Below, in pieces: positions 61,754 through 62,214 of a stretch of DNA of 62,214 nt. The notes under the pieces were generated by a model, which was given only the letters and a program-made list of their open reading frames with translations, was not told the origin of the DNA and did not search any database. Position 1 is the first letter of the stretch. Every line of letters begins with the position of its first letter. This DNA is from Rhodobacteraceae bacterium EhC02 (lineage in GTDB: Bacteria > Pseudomonadota > Alphaproteobacteria > Rhodobacterales > Rhodobacteraceae), in assembly GCA_001650895.1 (NCBI GenBank), contig LXYH01000058.1, positions 1 through 62,214 on the forward strand, written 5' to 3'. The position numbers were made by a program, and so were the translations under genes.

Positions 61754-62214
61754 TCAGCGCCCCGGCACAAGACCGATGGCGATGACGGGAAAGACAATGA
61801 CCAGCGCCAGCACCGCCAGCATGATCAGCGCGAAGGGGGCAGCCCCCTTGAAGATGTCGGCCAGCGTGATCGCGGGATCATCCAGCGTGGCCTTGATCAC
61901 ATAGACGGATATGCCGAAGGGCGGCGTCAGCAGCCCGATCTCGACGGCCAGCACGGTGACGATGCCGAACCAGACCAGATCGACGCCCATCGGCACCACC
62001 ACCGGCAGCATCAGCGGCACAAGGATCAGCATGATCGAGGAGCTGTCGAGGATCATGCCCAGCGCGATCACGATCAGCACATAAAGGATCATCAGCCCCC
62101 AGAAGCCCAGATCGGCCCCCGCCGCCCATGCCCCCAGCCCCGCCGGCACACCCGACAGGGCCAGCATCCGCGAATACATCTGCGCCGCGATGATCAGGAA
62201 GCAGACGGTGGCCG
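61754..62214 (-). CDS. TRAP transporter large permease (DctM), C-terminal part, cut by window edge
   Basis: At least 153 residues of the C-terminal part are visible: the frame is open to the right edge and the N terminus is outside. It has LGMILDSSSIMLILVPLMLPVVVPMGVDLVWFGIVTVLAVEIGLLTPPFGISVYVIKATLDD, the DctM signature over GLLTPPFG. Downstream are the cyclase and FAH-type genes at short distance, so the TRAP system likely feeds their substrate. No C-terminal extension is present, in contrast to the TRAP permease at 22942. Confidence 0.9.
   Translation of the reverse strand, partial: ATVCFLIIAAQMYSRMLALSGVPAGLGAWAAGADLGFWGLMILYVLIVIALGMILDSSSIMLILVPLMLPVVVPMGVDLVWFGIVTVLAVEIGLLTPPFGISVYVIKATLDDPAITLADIFKGAAPFALIMLAVLALVIVFPVIAIGLVPGR

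Overview
The window is GC-rich alphaproteobacterial chromosome, most likely order Rhodobacterales (Roseobacteraceae/Paracoccaceae). The evidence is the block murA / DUF2948 / hisD / UPF0262 / low-Mr phosphatase / infA / maf / RNase E-G / yacG / tRNA-Phe, the TRAP transporters with Tat-exported binding proteins, the DabAB inorganic-carbon transporter and the KdkA-type Kdo kinase. Species cannot be named from the sequence alone.

Region by region. 1-10.3 kb: a leftward housekeeping block from a 58-aa basic protein and murA down to yacG and tRNA-Phe. It is interrupted at 2.4-5.9 kb by an accessory set (carbon-nitrogen hydrolase, GNAT, NTF2-like protein, QorB-like reductase and its divergent HxlR regulator). 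10.4-18.0 kb: an accessory segment beginning beside tRNA-Thr. An IS3-type left-end remnant is interrupted by a complete 850-bp IS5/IS427-type element. Then comes an AT-rich eight-gene leftward operon (exported diheme cytochrome c, a secreted protein, DUF4242, cupin and SnoaL-like proteins, and two paralogues of an unrecognised family, one with an early stop codon) with a divergent HxlR regulator. A truncated second copy of the IS5 element follows, and then an IS3 element that has cut off the 3' end of a large Ig-repeat surface protein (to 20.3 kb).

20.7-25.7 kb: a three-gene TRAP transporter in which both membrane subunits are larger than usual; the large permease carries a soluble coiled-coil tail of about 330 residues. 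25.7-28.7 kb: acetoacetyl-CoA synthetase and a Gfo/Idh/MocA oxidoreductase. 28.9-34.9 kb: cell-surface genes, comprising an RgpF-like protein, a GT2 and a GT8-like glycosyltransferase, a Kdo kinase, a YrbL-like protein, a phosphatase and an LpxL-type acyltransferase. 35.1-42.3 kb: oxidative and respiratory stress genes (KatG, a CydAB/CioAB quinol oxidase, HxlR regulator, MATE exporter). 42.4-47.3 kb: dabBA with a divergent LysR regulator preceded by a striking repeat. 47.5-54.5 kb: an orphan TRAP-type binding protein, hypothetical proteins, YghU-type thiol oxidoreductase, ion channel, acyl-CoA synthetase, and a MarR regulator facing a membrane protein across a clear palindromic operator. 54.7-62.2 kb: LysM/BON protein, ABC exporter, a NitT/TauT-type ABC importer, and a leftward FAH-hydrolase / cyclase / TRAP set that runs off the right edge.

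The most unusual part is the AT-rich IS-bracketed operon at 11.8-16.0 kb. It looks like a mobile redox or small-molecule handling module of unknown function, carried as a cluster of small cupin/SnoaL/DUF4242-type proteins plus an exported diheme cytochrome. All annotation is from reading the sequence; no database search was possible.
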